A stretch of 64,000 nucleotides of DNA from Serratia quinivorans (GTDB lineage Bacteria > Pseudomonadota > Gammaproteobacteria > Enterobacterales > Enterobacteriaceae), in NCBI GenBank assembly GCA_900457075.1, contig UGYN01000002.1, positions 3,038,001 to 3,102,000 of the forward strand, in the 5' to 3' direction. Below the pieces are notes generated by a model. That model saw only the letters and a list, made by a program, of their open reading frames with translations, searched no databases and was not told the DNA's origin. Both the position numbers and the translations under genes were made by a program. This document shows, one piece after another, positions 1-7,369 of this stretch (its first letter is position 1; the number at the start of each line of letters is the position of its first letter).

Positions 1-361
1 CCTGTGTGACGCTGCCGCCTTGAACCAGTGCGTTAAGGGGCAGAAGTTGCGTAACCTTTTGCTGTTTGGGCAAGGCGGTGAGATCGATCCCCAACACGGC
101 GGCATCCTCATAGCGCATTGCGATCTGCTCAGGATGCTCCCCCAGTTGCAGCGGGAAACGTCCCTTCCAGTTGCCATTAACATAGATATCAAAGGTATGT
201 TGCCCAGAGGGGAGGTCTGACTGGCGATAAAAGCGTGAAAGGTCGGCTTCTTGCGACGCCCCTGCCAGTAAACGGGTGTCGAACTCGACAGCGACTGCCC
301 GGTTAGTCAGCAGAATTGACGTCAATGTCAGCAGCGAAGTGAGGGTTTTATTTATCGTCAT
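1..361 (-). CDS. Outer membrane fimbrial usher, N-terminal part (runs off window)
   Basis: The minus-strand reading frame from the ATG at 359-361 stays open to the window edge (120 residues seen). A signal peptide is followed by VEFDTRLLAG and then DIYVNGNWKGRFPL, the start of a PapC-type usher: the N-terminal periplasmic domain that receives chaperone-subunit complexes at the outer membrane. It lies 15 bases after the stop of the chaperone gene on the same strand, in the usual subunit-chaperone-usher order. An AAGG ribosome binding site lies a few bases before the ATG. The family is typically 800-870 residues, so most of the gene lies outside the window. Confidence 0.85.
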   Translation of the reverse strand, partial: MTINKTLTSLLTLTSILLTNRAVAVEFDTRLLAGASQEADLSRFYRQSDLPSGQHTFDIYVNGNWKGRFPLQLGEHPEQIAMRYEDAAVLGIDLTALPKQQKVTQLLPLNALVQGGSVTQ

Positions 362-376
362 CCTTGCTTAACCTCA

Positions 377-1072
377 TCAATGAGACGTTATGATTTTTTC
401 TTTATAGGCACCAAGGTCATCAACATATTTTAGCGATAGCCTGTCATTGGTTTTTAGTGGTTGCCGGGTTTGCGCCGTTGCGCTGGAGAATGGCGGGATC
501 ATGATGGAGTCGGTCAATAAATTCTTCTGGTTAGCACGGTCGATATTGGCCAGAGTAAAGTGATAGGGGGCATTATTCTTGACCGTCACAGAATTACCAC
601 GTGAATACAGTTCGACATGATTGGCCACGGAATCAGGATTGATATGCAGATCCTTAGGACGGTAAAAAAGTTTTATTCGCGACTTCACCGCCAGTTGTAA
701 CGTATTTTTGCCCTGCAAATTTTCTGGCACAGGGGGGATATCCAGCACGTTCAGATAAAAAACAGACTCACGATCGCCAGCGAGTTTCGGACCGATTTTT
801 TTTATACGCAATTGCTGACCGCTGTTAGCGGAAACTTTAACTACCGGAGGTGAAAGTAAAAATGGCACATTGGCGGTTTCTGGCGTCGAGTTAATATCGC
901 CATCATCGATCCAGGCCTGGACCAATGACGGATCATTGCCGTTATTGATCAACTGAACAACAACATCCTTATTGCTTTCCTGATAAATAACTCGGGTGGT
1001 GTTGATTACCACGTTGGCACAGGCGTGAGTCGTCACCAGGGCTAGCCCGGCTAATAGAATATTTTTTAACAT
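377..1072 (-). CDS. PapD-like periplasmic fimbrial chaperone
   Basis: This 231-residue protein would escort fimbrial subunits across the periplasm to the adjacent usher by donor-strand complementation. After the signal peptide (MLKNILLAGLALV...ACA) the first strand NVVINTTRVIYQES is typical of PapD family proteins, as are the VQAWID segment near residue 55 and the KLFYRP signature near residue 145. I chose the ATG at 1070-1072 because a GGAGAAT ribosome binding site lies just before it; an upstream in-frame start at 1096 lacks one. It follows the pilin gene and precedes the usher on the same strand. Confidence 0.9.
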   Translation of the reverse strand: MLKNILLAGLALVTTHACANVVINTTRVIYQESNKDVVVQLINNGNDPSLVQAWIDDGDINSTPETANVPFLLSPPVVKVSANSGQQLRIKKIGPKLAGDRESVFYLNVLDIPPVPENLQGKNTLQLAVKSRIKLFYRPKDLHINPDSVANHVELYSRGNSVTVKNNAPYHFTLANIDRANQKNLLTDSIMIPPFSSATAQTRQPLKTNDRLSLKYVDDLGAYKEKIITSH

Positions 1073-1121
1073 AATTCTCCCGATGGCCAGGCTCATCCGT
1101 TGAGCCTGGCGAATAACTCAA

Positions 1122-1706
1122 TTACAGGTAAGAAATGGTATAGGTCACGTTAGAATGCAGTGCGCCGACTTTGGCCGCTGCAGTATTGGTTTTGTAGTAA
1201 TACGCATCCAGCGTGAGGGTTTCCGAGTCCGGATCGGCGCTGTTGCCGAGAATATCAGTTACGAAAGGCTGATTCAGCGCAATGGGGGTTGAGGAGGAGG
1301 CATTAGCCAGAGAGAAACCGACATTTTTAGCGACGGCATTATCTTGTTCGTTGACAGTATCATTCAGCAGATATTTGCCGTCGGTGGAAATATTGTCAGC
1401 GGAAGAGAAATAGATCTTTAACGGTTGCCCAGAGGTGCCGGAGGCCGGGGAACAGTTAGAGAAAGTGAGAGAAAAAGACTTTTTGTTTTTGATAATTGGC
1501 CCCACGGTGTTGCCGGCATCGGTGACCGAAATCGGGCTGAGCGCAACGGTGAAGTCCGCGCTTTTACCGCCATTAATGGTACAGGTGGTATCGGTAATCG
1601 CGCCAGAGAACGAAATAATGCCACCGGCGGATTGATCTGCCGCCAGCACGCTGCCTGAGCTTATCGCAGCGGCCAATACTGTGAGAGAAAGGATTTTATT
1701 AACCAT
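1122..1706 (-). CDS. Fimbrial major subunit (type 1 pilin family)
   Basis: This 194-residue pilin begins with a signal peptide (VNKILSLTVLAAAISSG...LA). The mature protein has the pilin layout: GGIISFSGAITDTTCTI near the N terminus with the first cysteine, a second cysteine in LTFSNCSP, and a C-terminal beta strand ending VTYTISYL (penultimate tyrosine motif). The start at 1706 is preceded by TTGGAGT; an in-frame ATG at 1724 lacks such a site. It is the first gene of the minus-strand operon pilin-chaperone-usher. The sequence differs clearly from the two pilins at 6106 and 14176, so this is a separate fimbrial system. Confidence 0.9.
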   Translation of the reverse strand: MVNKILSLTVLAAAISSGSVLAADQSAGGIISFSGAITDTTCTINGGKSADFTVALSPISVTDAGNTVGPIIKNKKSFSLTFSNCSPASGTSGQPLKIYFSSADNISTDGKYLLNDTVNEQDNAVAKNVGFSLANASSSTPIALNQPFVTDILGNSADPDSETLTLDAYYYKTNTAAAKVGALHSNVTYTISYL

Positions 1707-2085
1707 ATTGACTCCAAATTCCATATAGAGAGTTATAGGTGTGTGATGATATATATTGACTTGATCAACACGCGTGAAAATATCAGATTTTCGACCTGTT
1801 GAGTGCGTATATATATACCTACCTATTTAAGATTGGTATTACCCTCTGAGCATGGCAATGCTATGCTTGCTCAGTGATATCATCATAAATCATATGGATT
1901 TCAAATCAATGTAAACATAATGGTTTTTAATGTTTTATGATTGACGTTAAATTCATTTAAAAAACAATGGATTGCGAATTAATATTTATCATTAAAAGAG
2001 CTGGTGCTAATTTTATGCTTCCATAAGGCCAGGGTAAGGCTTGTTTGTATATAAAACAATATACACTTTTTCCGATGCTATCCCT
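1707..2085. other. AT-rich intergenic region upstream of the minus-strand pilin
   Basis: About 380 bases without a supportable gene, rich in A and T, between the 44-residue membrane protein gene and the pilin. It should hold the promoter of the pilin operon. Runs such as the alternating TA stretch around 1803-1817 could bind H-NS-type proteins, but I could not assign a specific promoter or operator. Confidence 0.5.
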
Positions 2086-2220
2086 TTACCACAGTAAAGA
2101 AATAATGCCGAAGGCTGTGCCAAAAAATAGCAGGCTAATGACAATGAGTAACAGCAAACCGTCTCTGGGGGTATAGTTGTGCGAGGCAATTTTATTTAAT
2201 ACTGCTTTATAGTATTTCAT
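2086..2220 (-). CDS. Small single-pass membrane protein, 44 residues
   Basis: An unlisted small gene: the ATG at 2218-2220 is preceded by AAGGAAC ten bases upstream and the frame ends with TAA at 2086-2088. The product starts with a polar, basic segment (MKYYKAVLNKIASHNYTPRDG) and continues into about 22 hydrophobic residues (LLLLIVISLLFFGTAFGIIS), so it should sit in the inner membrane with the N terminus in the cytoplasm. It lies between the FKBP gene terminator and the pilin operon, all on the minus strand. I do not recognise the family; a role in fimbrial assembly or regulation is only suggested by location. Confidence 0.6.
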   Translation of the reverse strand: MKYYKAVLNKIASHNYTPRDGLLLLIVISLLFFGTAFGIISLLW

Positions 2221-2267
2221 TGAGTTGTTGTTCCTTATTCAGTTCAGAGATTAGAATAGGCATAACG

Positions 2268-2308
2268 AAAAAATGGCTGCTGACGAAGGGGGGAGTCGTC
2301 AGCAGCCA
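2268..2308 (-). terminator. Rho-independent terminator after the FKBP gene
   Basis: A 13-base perfect stem (2274-2286 with 2296-2308) with a nine-base loop is followed on the minus strand by a run of six T. It lies 27 bases past the stop of the FKBP gene and separates that operon from the 44-residue protein gene. Confidence 0.85.
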
Positions 2309-2334
2309 ATGGCGATTTGCCAGAGAACATGAGG

Positions 2335-3927
2335 CTACCGGGGGGATTCTGCAGAGTCCTGCGCCTCCTTTTTTTTCTGTGTTTCGGGGTATATTTCGGC
2401 AATACGTAGTTGGTACACCATGGTGGCGTTGGGCGGTACGCTTGGCGGATAACCTTTTTCTCCGTAGGCCAGCTCAGGAGGCACCACCAGGGTTAATGAA
2501 CCGTGGTTTTTTAATTGCTTCAATGCGTCGGCAAATAACGGCGGGAATTGCGCCAGAGGCTGAGACAGCACCGCACCGTTGGTGTCCATATCCTGGATCA
2601 CGGTGCCATCGGTAAGCGTTTCTTTTATAACGACGTCCAGGATGGCACCGGTAGGGATCGGCGCATCGCCGGTATAGTCAACGCGATACCAAGCTCCGGT
2701 GGCGGTAGTTTTAACCCGTTTGTCTTTTTTGAAATTGCTCAAGTAGGCGTTGCCCTGTTTTGCCTGAATTGACAGCACCTTATCCCTGGCCTTTGTCACC
2801 TGTTGCTCTGAGTCTGATAGTGCGCGATTGACCGCTTCGTCATCCAGTTGTCGCTGCCCGGAGAAGGTGTCAGTCAGCCCCGCCAGCAACACCTGCTTAT
2901 CGATTTGTACCCCCCATTTTTGGCGTTCATCCCGCATTTGCAACATCTCTTCACCCAGTGAAATGCCAGCAGCGTATGCCTGACGCACTGCAGGTTGTTT
3001 CATTCGGTCTGCCGGAATTTTTAAGGGGGCCGTCTTTTGTAAAGCTCCAAGCTCGGCCTTCAGATTGGCGACCTCGACGACTTGTCCATCCAGTTCGGTT
3101 TGCAGGGTATTGCGTTGTTGCTGCAGTTCATTATGTTGCTTTTGCGTTTGCGTCTGTGTTTCACGCAGTTCAGCCTCAGTGGTTTTCAATCTAGCCAACT
3201 GCGCTTTAACATTTTCGCTGGCGGCGGTCAGCGTTTGGTTGCTTTTCTGTGCTTCTGACAAGTGGGTTTGCAGCGTAGCCTTGTCCTGCTCAGCTTGTTG
3301 TAACTGAGCGGTGAGGCTGCTGCTAGCCTCGATTGCAGACTTCTTGCTTTGCGCCTTTACGGTGGCCAGCTGATTGTTAAGCAAAAGGTTTTCCGTACGC
3401 AGGTTTTTCTCGGCTGCCTGCGCCAGTGACATTTGCTGCTGCGTCTGCCGCAGCCGTTCTTTCACCTGAACTTCTTCTGGCGTTAACGATAGCGCTTTGC
3501 GTACCCCCTGAGCTAACTTTCCTAACGCCTGAACATCAAGCGCAGTTTGAGGAGCTGGCGCCGTGTTCGCCCGATTTTTATCCAGGGTACTGATTTGTTG
3601 TTCAAGGCGGGCAATAGTGTCCTGCAAACGTCGTATCTTGGCGTCTTTCGTTTGCCAGCTTGCGGCACCGACCGTGTTTTCCTTCGTTGCAGTTTTGTTG
3701 GCGGTTTTATTTTTCTGGTTGCCAACGGCTTTTTCCACCGGTTTGGTTGCCGGCGGTGCCGCGTCTGTTGATTGTTGCTGGTATTGTTCAGCAAACTGCA
3801 ACAGGGCTGGCACCCCGGCTTGCGGTGCGGCTTGAAGGGCACTGGAGGCGAGCAGGCCGAGCGCGATCACGATAACAGACAGTGGCGGCAACAAGCTGGC
3901 CTGAGTTTGTGCGACGGTATGACTCAT
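2335..3927 (-). CDS. FKBP-type peptidyl-prolyl isomerase with long coiled-coil region
   Basis: This 530-residue protein has an N-terminal signal or anchor segment (about residues 15-34), a long Gln/Glu/Ala-rich coiled coil (about 90-290), an FKBP N-terminal dimerisation-like region (about 300-410; AYAAGISLGEEML) and a C-terminal FKBP domain (about 415-515) with TDGTVIQDM and PPELAYGEKGYPPSVPPNATM. Relatives such as FkpA and Mip act on periplasmic proteins, so a folding role in the periplasm is likely. The coiled coil of about 200 residues is far longer than in FkpA. The gene overlaps the upstream lipoprotein gene by four bases (ATGA), pointing to translational coupling. Confidence 0.85.
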   Translation of the reverse strand: MSHTVAQTQASLLPPLSVIVIALGLLASSALQAAPQAGVPALLQFAEQYQQQSTDAAPPATKPVEKAVGNQKNKTANKTATKENTVGAASWQTKDAKIRRLQDTIARLEQQISTLDKNRANTAPAPQTALDVQALGKLAQGVRKALSLTPEEVQVKERLRQTQQQMSLAQAAEKNLRTENLLLNNQLATVKAQSKKSAIEASSSLTAQLQQAEQDKATLQTHLSEAQKSNQTLTAASENVKAQLARLKTTEAELRETQTQTQKQHNELQQQRNTLQTELDGQVVEVANLKAELGALQKTAPLKIPADRMKQPAVRQAYAAGISLGEEMLQMRDERQKWGVQIDKQVLLAGLTDTFSGQRQLDDEAVNRALSDSEQQVTKARDKVLSIQAKQGNAYLSNFKKDKRVKTTATGAWYRVDYTGDAPIPTGAILDVVIKETLTDGTVIQDMDTNGAVLSQPLAQFPPLFADALKQLKNHGSLTLVVPPELAYGEKGYPPSVPPNATMVYQLRIAEIYPETQKKKEAQDSAESPR

Positions 3928-4322
3928 GGAGCGCCACCCTGCTCAGCCAGTTTATTGAGGACGTTTTGATTGATTTGCGAACAAAGTAAATTGACACGAT
4001 AACGGTATAACGCGTCCACTGTGTCTTGCGTGTTTTCATTGACGCTGGTGCGTAGACCGGCGTACTGGGCGGCACCACGCATCAGCTGATCAAAGCTGCG
4101 TTGCAGCCCTGGGTAACTGGCAGCCTGTAGGGTATTAAGTGTTTTCAACTGTTGCTGGCATTGACGCAGGTGCTGTACCTCTTTCCCTTTCTGTTGCTCG
4201 GACTGCTGCAGGGACGGTATTTCTGAGGAGACGGTGCGCACCGGCGATTTGCAACCGCTTAGCGAGGCAGTCAACAGCAGCAGTACAGACAGGGGCAGTA
4301 GGGCGATTTTAGGCATAATCAT
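3924..4322 (-). CDS. Small lipoprotein, 132 residues
   Basis: A signal peptide with lipobox LSGC (cysteine near residue 24) is followed by a helical, Gln-rich region, so the product should be a membrane-anchored periplasmic lipoprotein. No family is recognised. It overlaps the FKBP gene and follows the LuxR-type regulator gene by eight bases, so the three genes form one operon. Start is either the ATG at 4322 or the one at 4316, which has a better spacing from CAGAGA. A partnership with the FKBP protein in envelope or fimbrial assembly is inferred only from coupling. Confidence 0.7.
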   Translation of the reverse strand: MIMPKIALLPLSVLLLLTASLSGCKSPVRTVSSEIPSLQQSEQQKGKEVQHLRQCQQQLKTLNTLQAASYPGLQRSFDQLMRGAAQYAGLRTSVNENTQDTVDALYRYRVNLLCSQINQNVLNKLAEQGGAP

Positions 4323-4329
4323 TCTCTGG

Positions 4330-5037
4330 TCAATTTTGTGGTTGTTTGCTTTGCCGATACGGCAGTAATAAAAGCGGGAGATTTCCCTGACATAACGAAT
4401 TCGCTGAGGTATTCCAAAGGTGGCCGGTTGGCAGGCAATGCGCCGTCAATTGTCCAATGCCACCGCGGAGCAACCAGTAATTCAGGTCAGAGGAACGTGT
4501 GATGCCCAGTTTTTCCATGGCGTTGCGTTTATGACCACTCACGGTTTTGGCACTGATGCATAAATAATGACTGATCTCGCAGGCGCGCTGACCATTGGCA
4601 AGATAGCGTAAAATTTCCATTTCCCGGTTAGTCAGGGGAAGTTGGTGAGTGGCAGAGCGGCGTTTATGAACGTTCGGCGGAGTTAAGCTGTACAGCCCTT
4701 GTGTTGCAATCTGCATGGCCCAGCTCATGCTCTGATGGCGATAAAAAATGCCATCTAAATCTTTAAACTGGGTACCGTCGTACTGGCCCGGTTTTTCTTT
4801 GAATACAAAAATACGTTGGTGAGCTGGCGTAGTTCGCCGTTGGGTCAGGTAGCGCAACTTGGCGGTATCCTGCTCTGCTGCCAGAAACACCATATCGCAG
4901 TGGTTTTTATCCAACAGGTTTTCACTGATGCGGACATCGAGCCCAAGATTTTCAAAATGTATCCTCAATCCCTGTGAAAAACCCAGAGCGAAATACAAAT
5001 TAGGCTCGGCGAGCAATATCGTTACATTCGGTTTCAT
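4330..5037 (-). CDS. LuxR-family transcriptional regulator
   Basis: 235 residues with a C-terminal LuxR-type helix-turn-helix (about 135-195: LTNREMEILRYLANGQRACE, then ISAKTVSGHKRNAMEKLGI). The N-terminal part looks receiver-like (VTILLAEPNLYFALGFSQG), but I do not see the canonical phosphorylated aspartate context, so it may be a pseudo-receiver. The start has GAGGGA eight bases upstream. Genes of this kind often control nearby fimbriae; here it heads the lipoprotein-FKBP operon and lies beside a PapI-like gene and two fimbrial operons, so control of fimbriae is likely but inferred. Confidence 0.8.
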   Translation of the reverse strand: MKPNVTILLAEPNLYFALGFSQGLRIHFENLGLDVRISENLLDKNHCDMVFLAAEQDTAKLRYLTQRRTTPAHQRIFVFKEKPGQYDGTQFKDLDGIFYRHQSMSWAMQIATQGLYSLTPPNVHKRRSATHQLPLTNREMEILRYLANGQRACEISHYLCISAKTVSGHKRNAMEKLGITRSSDLNYWLLRGGIGQLTAHCLPTGHLWNTSANSLCQGNLPLLLLPYRQSKQPQN

Positions 5038-5133
5038 GTTTGTTTTCCCTCATGAAAAACCAGTCGGGTTAAACCGTACAGGTATTAGTGGTAATCTATG
5101 TCAGGCAACTAAATAACCTTTTTTATCAGAATA

Positions 5134-5433
5134 TTATTCATTTCTAGTTGTCTGTTTTATGTCAGGGCAGGCATACCAGCGCAGGGCATTATTTATTGGC
5201 TGTGGCGTCACTTGTACCCAGCCCTTTTTGGCCATTTTCAGCAATAAATACCGGGTCTTATAGATGCTGAAATCACAATCTTCGGCGATATCTCTTGTAC
5301 TGGCCCATGTGGCAGGCACGTCTGCACGGCGTAGTTCTTTGGCGGCACATAACTTTATGATGCTCTCCGCGACCAGTTCGAAATCCTCGTGCTGCAATTG
5401 ACGGGCGGAGGTTTTATTTTCGTGTTCACTCAT
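5134..5433 (-). CDS. PapI/FaeA-like fimbrial regulator
   Basis: This 99-residue protein contains a small winged helix near residues 40-85 (ADVPATWASTRDIAEDCDFS, then IYKTRYLLLKMAKKGWV) typical of FaeA/PapI proteins, which direct Lrp to GATC-containing sites and set the phase of fimbrial expression. The chosen ATG at 5431-5433 has AAAGGAG eleven bases upstream; a GTG at 5445 would leave no spacing. It is transcribed away from the P-like pilin operon at 6106, as papI is from papBA. The intervening region carries paired CGATC boxes. No PapB homologue is visible next to it. Confidence 0.75.
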   Translation of the reverse strand: MSEHENKTSARQLQHEDFELVAESIIKLCAAKELRRADVPATWASTRDIAEDCDFSIYKTRYLLLKMAKKGWVQVTPQPINNALRWYACPDIKQTTRNE

Positions 5434-6105
5434 TTCTCTGCTCACTCCTTTGATGAATGAGATTGTGCGTGGGATTAACTGGCCAGCAGACCAATGGAAA
5501 TAATTGCTTTCGCAATAATTGCATTTTGTCGAAAGATGATTTCTTTATAAATCAAAGGTGTTGCTCATGTGAGATATCGGTCGTAGCCTTAAAAACACCC
5601 AATGTCAGATGATTATATCGTGATTTTTAAATTAGCGATCTATGATGTTGGTGTTTTATTGATATTTGGTTTTATATACTAATTATGGCTTTTGTTGCGA
5701 TATTAAAGATCGCCACCATTAGTTATTGTAAATAAAAGTGGTTTTATGTCTCGTATTTATTGGTTTTTTGTTTTTTGTGTTTTCAAATTAATTTCTATTT
5801 GTAATAATTGTTTCCGCTGAAGGGGCAGGTTCTCTTCCTTTGGCTTTAATTGAATTTTGCTACGTGCATGTTTCTTTTTTTGCTGTTTAATTTAATATTT
5901 TTGTGCAATTTAATTCAGTGGTTCGCACAAGGATTTTCGATGTAATAAATATCACCCCTCTATTTTATGAGTGAATATTTGTTGTATGAAACGCATTTGC
6001 AATCTGTGAATGTGAAAGGGTTCCCATATGCCAATTTTATTGGGGGAACAAAAGTGTAAGTGAATGAACTCTGGTTCATCATTGTTAATGACTTAAGGAC
6101 AAAAA
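5434..6105. promoter_or_regulatory. Regulatory region of the P/MR-P-like operon
   Basis: A 670-base AT-rich divergent intergenic region between the PapI-like gene and the major pilin. It holds exactly two GATC sites, both inside inverted GCGATCT boxes (5635-5641 plus, 5707-5713 minus). The second is part of a GCGAT/ATCGC inverted repeat with a seven-base spacer. Such paired sites are Lrp/PapI/Dam targets in pap-type switches. I could not place a confident -10/-35. Confidence 0.6.
5635..5713. promoter_or_regulatory. Paired inverted GCGATCT boxes (candidate Dam/Lrp/PapI switch)
   Basis: GCGATCT at 5635-5641 and its reverse complement at 5707-5713 are 72 bases apart and are the only GATC sites between the divergent genes. 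In pap of E. coli two CGATC-containing sites in opposite orientation about 100 bases apart are alternately methylated and bound by Lrp. The spacing here is shorter but close to whole helical turns. Confidence 0.5.
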
Positions 6106-6648
6106 ATGAAATTGAACAAAATTATGATGGCGGCAATGCTGACTTTTGGTGCGGTGTCTATGGTGAATGCAGCTGGCAACCAAGGTGGTGGCAGCGTAAC
6201 TTTCACTGGTTCTATTATTGATGCGCCATGTTCCATTCAGCCAGGCGACACTAACCAGACCGTTAACCTGGGCCAGGTTTCTAATACTCAGTTGGCTAAT
6301 GGCGGCAGCTCGACGCCAGAAAACTTTGAAATCAAACTGCAGGGTTGCACCATTACAACTGCTAAAACTGTGACCACCACCTTTACCGGCATGGAAGGTG
6401 CAAATGGCCTGCTGGGCATGACCGGTACGGCGAAAGGCGCAAGCATCGCGATTACCGACGGTACGGGTGGCGTGGTTAAACTTAACCAGGCTTCCAAGCC
6501 TCAGGGTCTGCAGAACGACAATAACACCATTTCATTCTCTGCTTACCTGGTTGGTGATGGCAAAGAAGCGGGTGAAGGTGGCAAAGATATCCCAATCGTC
6601 CCAGGTGATTTCAAGAGCGTAGCCAACTTTACCCTGGCTTACCAGTAA
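6106..6648 (+). CDS. Major fimbrial subunit, MrpA/PapA-like
   Basis: 180 residues with a signal peptide ending VNAA and a mature start GGGSVTFTGSIIDAPCSIQP, which is strongly reminiscent of MrpA/PapA-type pilins. The disulfide pair is DAPCS and LQGCT, and the C terminus VANFTLAYQ has the donor-strand groove motif. AAGGACAAAAA precedes the ATG. It is the first gene of the plus-strand operon, followed by a hairpin that probably lets most transcripts stop after it, giving excess major subunit. A close paralogue lies at the other end of the operon (14176). Confidence 0.92.
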   Translation: MKLNKIMMAAMLTFGAVSMVNAAGNQGGGSVTFTGSIIDAPCSIQPGDTNQTVNLGQVSNTQLANGGSSTPENFEIKLQGCTITTAKTVTTTFTGMEGANGLLGMTGTAKGASIAITDGTGGVVKLNQASKPQGLQNDNNTISFSAYLVGDGKEAGEGGKDIPIVPGDFKSVANFTLAYQ

Positions 6649-6670
6649 TCGGTTTCCTGTGTCTAAAGTA

Positions 6671-6700
6671 TGCGTGCGGAGCGATCCGCATGCATTTTTT
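6671..6700 (+). terminator. Intra-operon terminator/attenuator after the major pilin
   Basis: A ten-base stem with one mismatch (6671-6680 with 6685-6694), loop GCGA, followed by six T. It lies 22 bases after the pilin stop. Similar hairpins after papA and mrpA tune the ratio of major to minor proteins. A near copy follows the second pilin at 14737-14760 but lacks the T run. Confidence 0.8.
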
Positions 6701-6726
6701 ACCACGTTTCGGATTCTGGAGCTCCT

Positions 6727-7266
6727 ATGTCGCTATATTTGAATTCGCTAATGGTGTCTTCCCTGTTGTTCATGTTGTCAGTGACATCGGCCGAAGCTGT
6801 TTCTACCGCCGGCTGGGGACGTGTCAACATGGAAGGATCTATTATCGAGACGGCTTGCGCTATTGACACCGAGAGTCTTGATCAAACGATCGATTTATCC
6901 GTATTACCTTTGAACCAGATTATCCGCGATGGTGGCGGCGGGCCGCAGAATTTTCAAATTCGGCTTATTAATTGCGTATTGGGGCGTACCGACCCGAAAC
7001 TGCCGGACTGGCAGCGCTTTCAGGTCACATTTGATGGTAACCAGGATGGAAACGGTTTTAGCATCTATGGCTCTGCTCGTGGTATCGCGCTGCAGATTGC
7101 AGATGATCAAGGCAGGATTGCTAATCCTGGCGAAGCATTACCGGCAGCAGAGATTACTCCGGGAGATAAGCGGTTACAATATACGATGCGCCTGATTGGA
7201 AATAAACAATTGCTGCGGGTTGGTGACTACTATTCGACGGTGAGATTTAAATTGGACTATTACTAA
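6727..7266 (+). CDS. Minor fimbrial subunit, PapH/MrpB-like (terminator/anchor)
   Basis: 179 residues with a signal peptide (SLYLNSLMVSSLLFMLSV...AEA), then RVNMEGSIIETACAI and LINCVLG with the pilin cysteines, ending VRFKLDYY. Position between major pilin and usher and the length fit PapH/MrpB, the subunit that ends assembly and anchors the rod at the cell surface. The start at 6727 has GGAG five bases before it; the longer frame from 6670 overlaps the terminator hairpin and lacks a site. Confidence 0.85.
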   Translation: MSLYLNSLMVSSLLFMLSVTSAEAVSTAGWGRVNMEGSIIETACAIDTESLDQTIDLSVLPLNQIIRDGGGGPQNFQIRLINCVLGRTDPKLPDWQRFQVTFDGNQDGNGFSIYGSARGIALQIADDQGRIANPGEALPAAEITPGDKRLQYTMRLIGNKQLLRVGDYYSTVRFKLDYY

Positions 7267-7369
7267 TCTCTTTATTACATCATGCTCGGCAATCCAATTT
7301 TTATTATTGACATCACTCATTAAAGTGTCTCTGGGGCATTACAGTAGATAATTAGAAGGCTCAAGGATT

